This document shows, in pieces, positions 61,522-64,000 of a stretch of 64,000 nt of DNA (position 1 is its first letter; the number at the start of each line of letters is the position of its first letter). A program made the translations under genes and the position numbers. The stretch lies in contig NC_091675.1 of the NCBI RefSeq assembly GCF_042453785.1, forward strand, positions 3,298,501 through 3,362,500. The letters run 5' to 3'. Origin of the DNA: Malus domestica. Its lineage: Eukaryota > Streptophyta > Magnoliopsida > Rosales > Rosaceae. The notes beneath the pieces are model-generated. The model was not told the DNA's origin. It searched no databases and saw only the letters and a list, made by a program, of their open reading frames with translations.

Positions 61522-63405
61522 ATTTAATCACTTAAGTGATTTTTTAATGGTTGCATATGTTTGTTAAATGTAATTACAGCATGTATGATCGTTAATGAAT
61601 GATTGTATTAAATATATGAATATATTGTAGCTAATCAAGGATGTTTGATGAAATTGTTAATGCAACGTGTAATTTCTTATTGGTGGGTATCCCAATAAGA
61701 ATGGCCTCACTGCTTTCTCCTGGTGGTCAGCATGTGCTTTCTAGCCACCGGTTCAGCGGCAGCGGCAGTTTTGTTGTTGGGAAAACACGACGGCAGAATT
61801 GTGTGGTACAGAGCCATGAAGGATGTAGCGGTTGGGGTCCTGAGCTAGATTTTTGTAAAACCCCGCGGAGGTTGCACTTTGCTTGGAAATAGACGGGAGG
61901 AGCAACGACATGAGGAGTGTGGATCTGGGAAGAAAATAAGGATTAGCTTTTCTTTCGTAAATTACATAAATATCCTCAATTAACAGGTTCATTCATTAGC
62001 GATCCGATCTGTTAATGATTCTCCTAAATATTGATTTTAACGGGTGAGTTGGGTCCAAAATGCCACCTCCAGATGGGGCCATGAATCGTGAAGGAAATTA
62101 AAATTGCTCTCAACACACGTGCTTATGTATGACGTAAATTAAACTTAATGCACACGTAAATTGTTTGGCTCCACATGTATGTAATTTACTTTAATGTCTT
62201 GGCGAACAGGGTGGACGGCCACTTGTATCTAAAACTTCACTTCTTCAAGATGCTCTAAACAAATGTAAGAAGTCATTAAAATCACAAGTAAAAATTTATA
62301 ATAGAGATTTTCTTGGAAAAAAAAGTTGATTGGACATGCAAGATGCCAAATATTTTTCGAAAGAAACTGAACGGACCCATGAGGTTTCCAAATTCCACTA
62401 CTAAATAATGAGTTTATAGTACTTGTCATACAAAAAAGGATGAGTTTATAGTACATTTGATTACAATCTTCATGTTTTCATAAATAAGAATTGCATGATG
62501 ATATTTCGTAAAAATTTTCACCCAAAAAATCATATTTGGATTGCGCCTCAACAATATCAATTGTACTTGAACTGTTACATGGTTATAGTCGGTGATACAA
62601 TCACTATTACTATCGCTATTATAGAATTGTGCATGAGATTTTCACCTTATACGCCAGATAACTGTGTTCTTTTATGAATCTTGGTATGTTTGTATGATGG
62701 ATAATTATCAGCTGGAGTCCAAATTAGACCAATTGAATTCAGTCTGTTATAATTATTTTAATTCGAAATTAAATAATAATAAAAACTTTTGAATTGATCT
62801 CATCCTTTCTTCAATTCAACAATTTAAGAAATAATTTCTAACGTATTTTGATAATTTCAAAAATTAATAAAATAAAGGGGAAGAAAATAGGAAGAGTTGG
62901 AAATGTTGGCCCCCAAATCACATGCAAGGCGTTTCAGCATGAAGAGGCCCTCTCAACGGTTGCTCTCAATCACGTGCCGCATTAAATGTTGTATATTAAA
63001 GCTTAATGGGCCACATGGTCTCAAGAAAAAAAGCAAATATTAAAGGTTGATGGGCCCGACCCGATATTGTTCTCAAAGGTTTCACCACTCGACCCACAAA
63101 TAATAATTATAATATTATTTCAGAATTAAATCTCTCCAATTTGCAAAGTGATCATCTATTGGAACAAAACACACACAACACACGAATTTATTGTTTTCTC
63201 CCCCCTCCCCCCCAATAAAAATTGCGTCAAATTTACTCTTTTATTCTACCATTTTTTTACGAATTTTTCTTGAAAAAGAAAAAGAAAAATAAGAATAGTC
63301 GTTGACTTCTCCACAACAGTCGCATCCTTCAAAAGGCCGAAAGAACTAGGCTTTTTAATGATGTCACTTTGATGATATTCTTATATAGTCAAATAATTAA
63401 ACAAA
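61522..63405. other. Intergenic, no gene seen
   Basis: AT-rich. An open frame at 61641-61892 has no recognisable domain and reads like chance. No transposon ends identified. Confidence 0.4.
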
Positions 63406-63617
63406 AGAATATAATGCAACAAGTGAAAATGGTGTGACAACGACATTTTAGTATTAAATGTGTGTCAATATGAAGTTCCAAAATTGAAAACCAATCGGTA
63501 ACAGGGGAGTAGAATATAATGCAACAAGTGAAAATGGTGTGACAACGACATTTTAGTATTAAATGTGTGTCAATATGAAGTTCCAAAATTGAAAACCAAT
63601 CGGTAACAGGGGAGTAG
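63406..63617. repeat. Perfect 105-bp tandem duplication
   Basis: Copies at 63406-63510 and 63511-63615 start AGAATATAATGCAACAAGTG and appear identical over the full unit, so the duplication is young or recently homogenised. Flanks are AT-rich and non-coding. Confidence 0.95.
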
Positions 63618-63909
63618 TCTACTCGCTTAACTTTTTGATGTGTGAAAGTCTCCATATCATAGTAACAGATCTTGGTTCCGCCTACGTGTCTAGGTCACTC
63701 TATTTGTATTTTTCACGTGTTTAGCTTAAGTGTCACCACATGTAACGTGATGTGTGAGAACATGAAGAGTTGTTTAGCATTAGAAGATTAAGAAACTTTG
63801 TATGAACTTATAAGAAGATACGCTACTTCCTCCATTACCAATTGGTTTTGCGGTGAAAAGTCAAGTTGTTTCGTAAGGACACTCAAACTGAGTTCATCCT
63901 ATGCATTAA

Positions 63910-64000
63910 GACCATCTCCAACCCTTAGGTTAAAATCTAAATTTTTCAACCCATAAACAGTTTTTCTCACCCAAGTCTTAGGGGTTAAATTTTTAACTCA
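63910..64000. mobile_element. Left end of a further Tourist-like MITE, cut by the window edge
   Basis: GACCATCTCCAACCCTTAGG after a TAA resembles the terminal sequences of the elements at 31295 and 60850. The right end is outside the window. Confidence 0.4.

Noticed and set aside
63406-63617. CRISPR-like direct repeats
   Set aside because: Only two abutting copies with no spacers, in a plant genome.

Overview
This window is nuclear DNA from a flowering plant. The genes are split by many short GT-AG introns, the intergenic DNA is AT-rich and full of small transposons, and every recognisable protein is a plant family. Close similarity to eudicot proteins plus two Cassandra-type solo LTRs suggests a woody eudicot, probably Rosaceae (apple/pear type). 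That taxon is an inference.

Layout. (1) 235-1372, minus: the 5' part of a GCR1-like seven-transmembrane receptor gene, running off the left edge and apparently disrupted. (2) 3743-5614, minus: an RLCK-VII kinase. (3) 10311-12223, plus: an alpha/beta hydrolase. (4) 16540-19643, plus: GPA1, the heterotrimeric G-protein alpha subunit (13 exons, 382 aa). (5) 22723-25505, plus: FAP2, a chalcone-isomerase-like fatty-acid-binding protein (10 exons, 410 aa). (6) 27237-29473, plus: a GH9 class B endoglucanase (6 exons, 481 aa). (7) 32680-33533, plus: an OXS3-like stress protein. (8) 34112-47450, minus: a complete class XI myosin (38 exons, 1513 aa). (9) 50064-56565, minus: ERECTA (27 exons, 991 aa). 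From 56.6 kb to the right edge I find no gene, only repeats. I rebuilt exons by hand; for every complete gene the exon lengths add up to an open frame.

How the genes relate. An RLCK-VII kinase, GPA1, FAP2 and ERECTA in this order match the Arabidopsis chromosome 2 block ARSK1-GPA1-FAP2-ERECTA (At2g26290, 26300, 26310, 26330; recalled, not searched). Here GH9, OXS3-like and myosin genes lie between FAP2 and ERECTA. The candidate G-protein-coupled receptor GCR1, its partner GPA1, and ERECTA, a receptor kinase genetically tied to G-protein signalling, therefore share one 64-kb segment, although the GCR1 copy looks broken.

Repeats. There are two solo Cassandra LTRs carrying 5S-like sequence, two hAT-like MITEs with 8-bp target duplications and a possible third, Tourist-like MITEs with TTA duplications, a 46-bp remnant of a (TTG)n-tailed SINE inside a myosin intron, a ~1-kb element with long inverted ends, and several tandem duplications. 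One is a four-copy degenerate array in ERECTA intron 1. I saw no tRNA gene, functional rRNA gene or CRISPR array.
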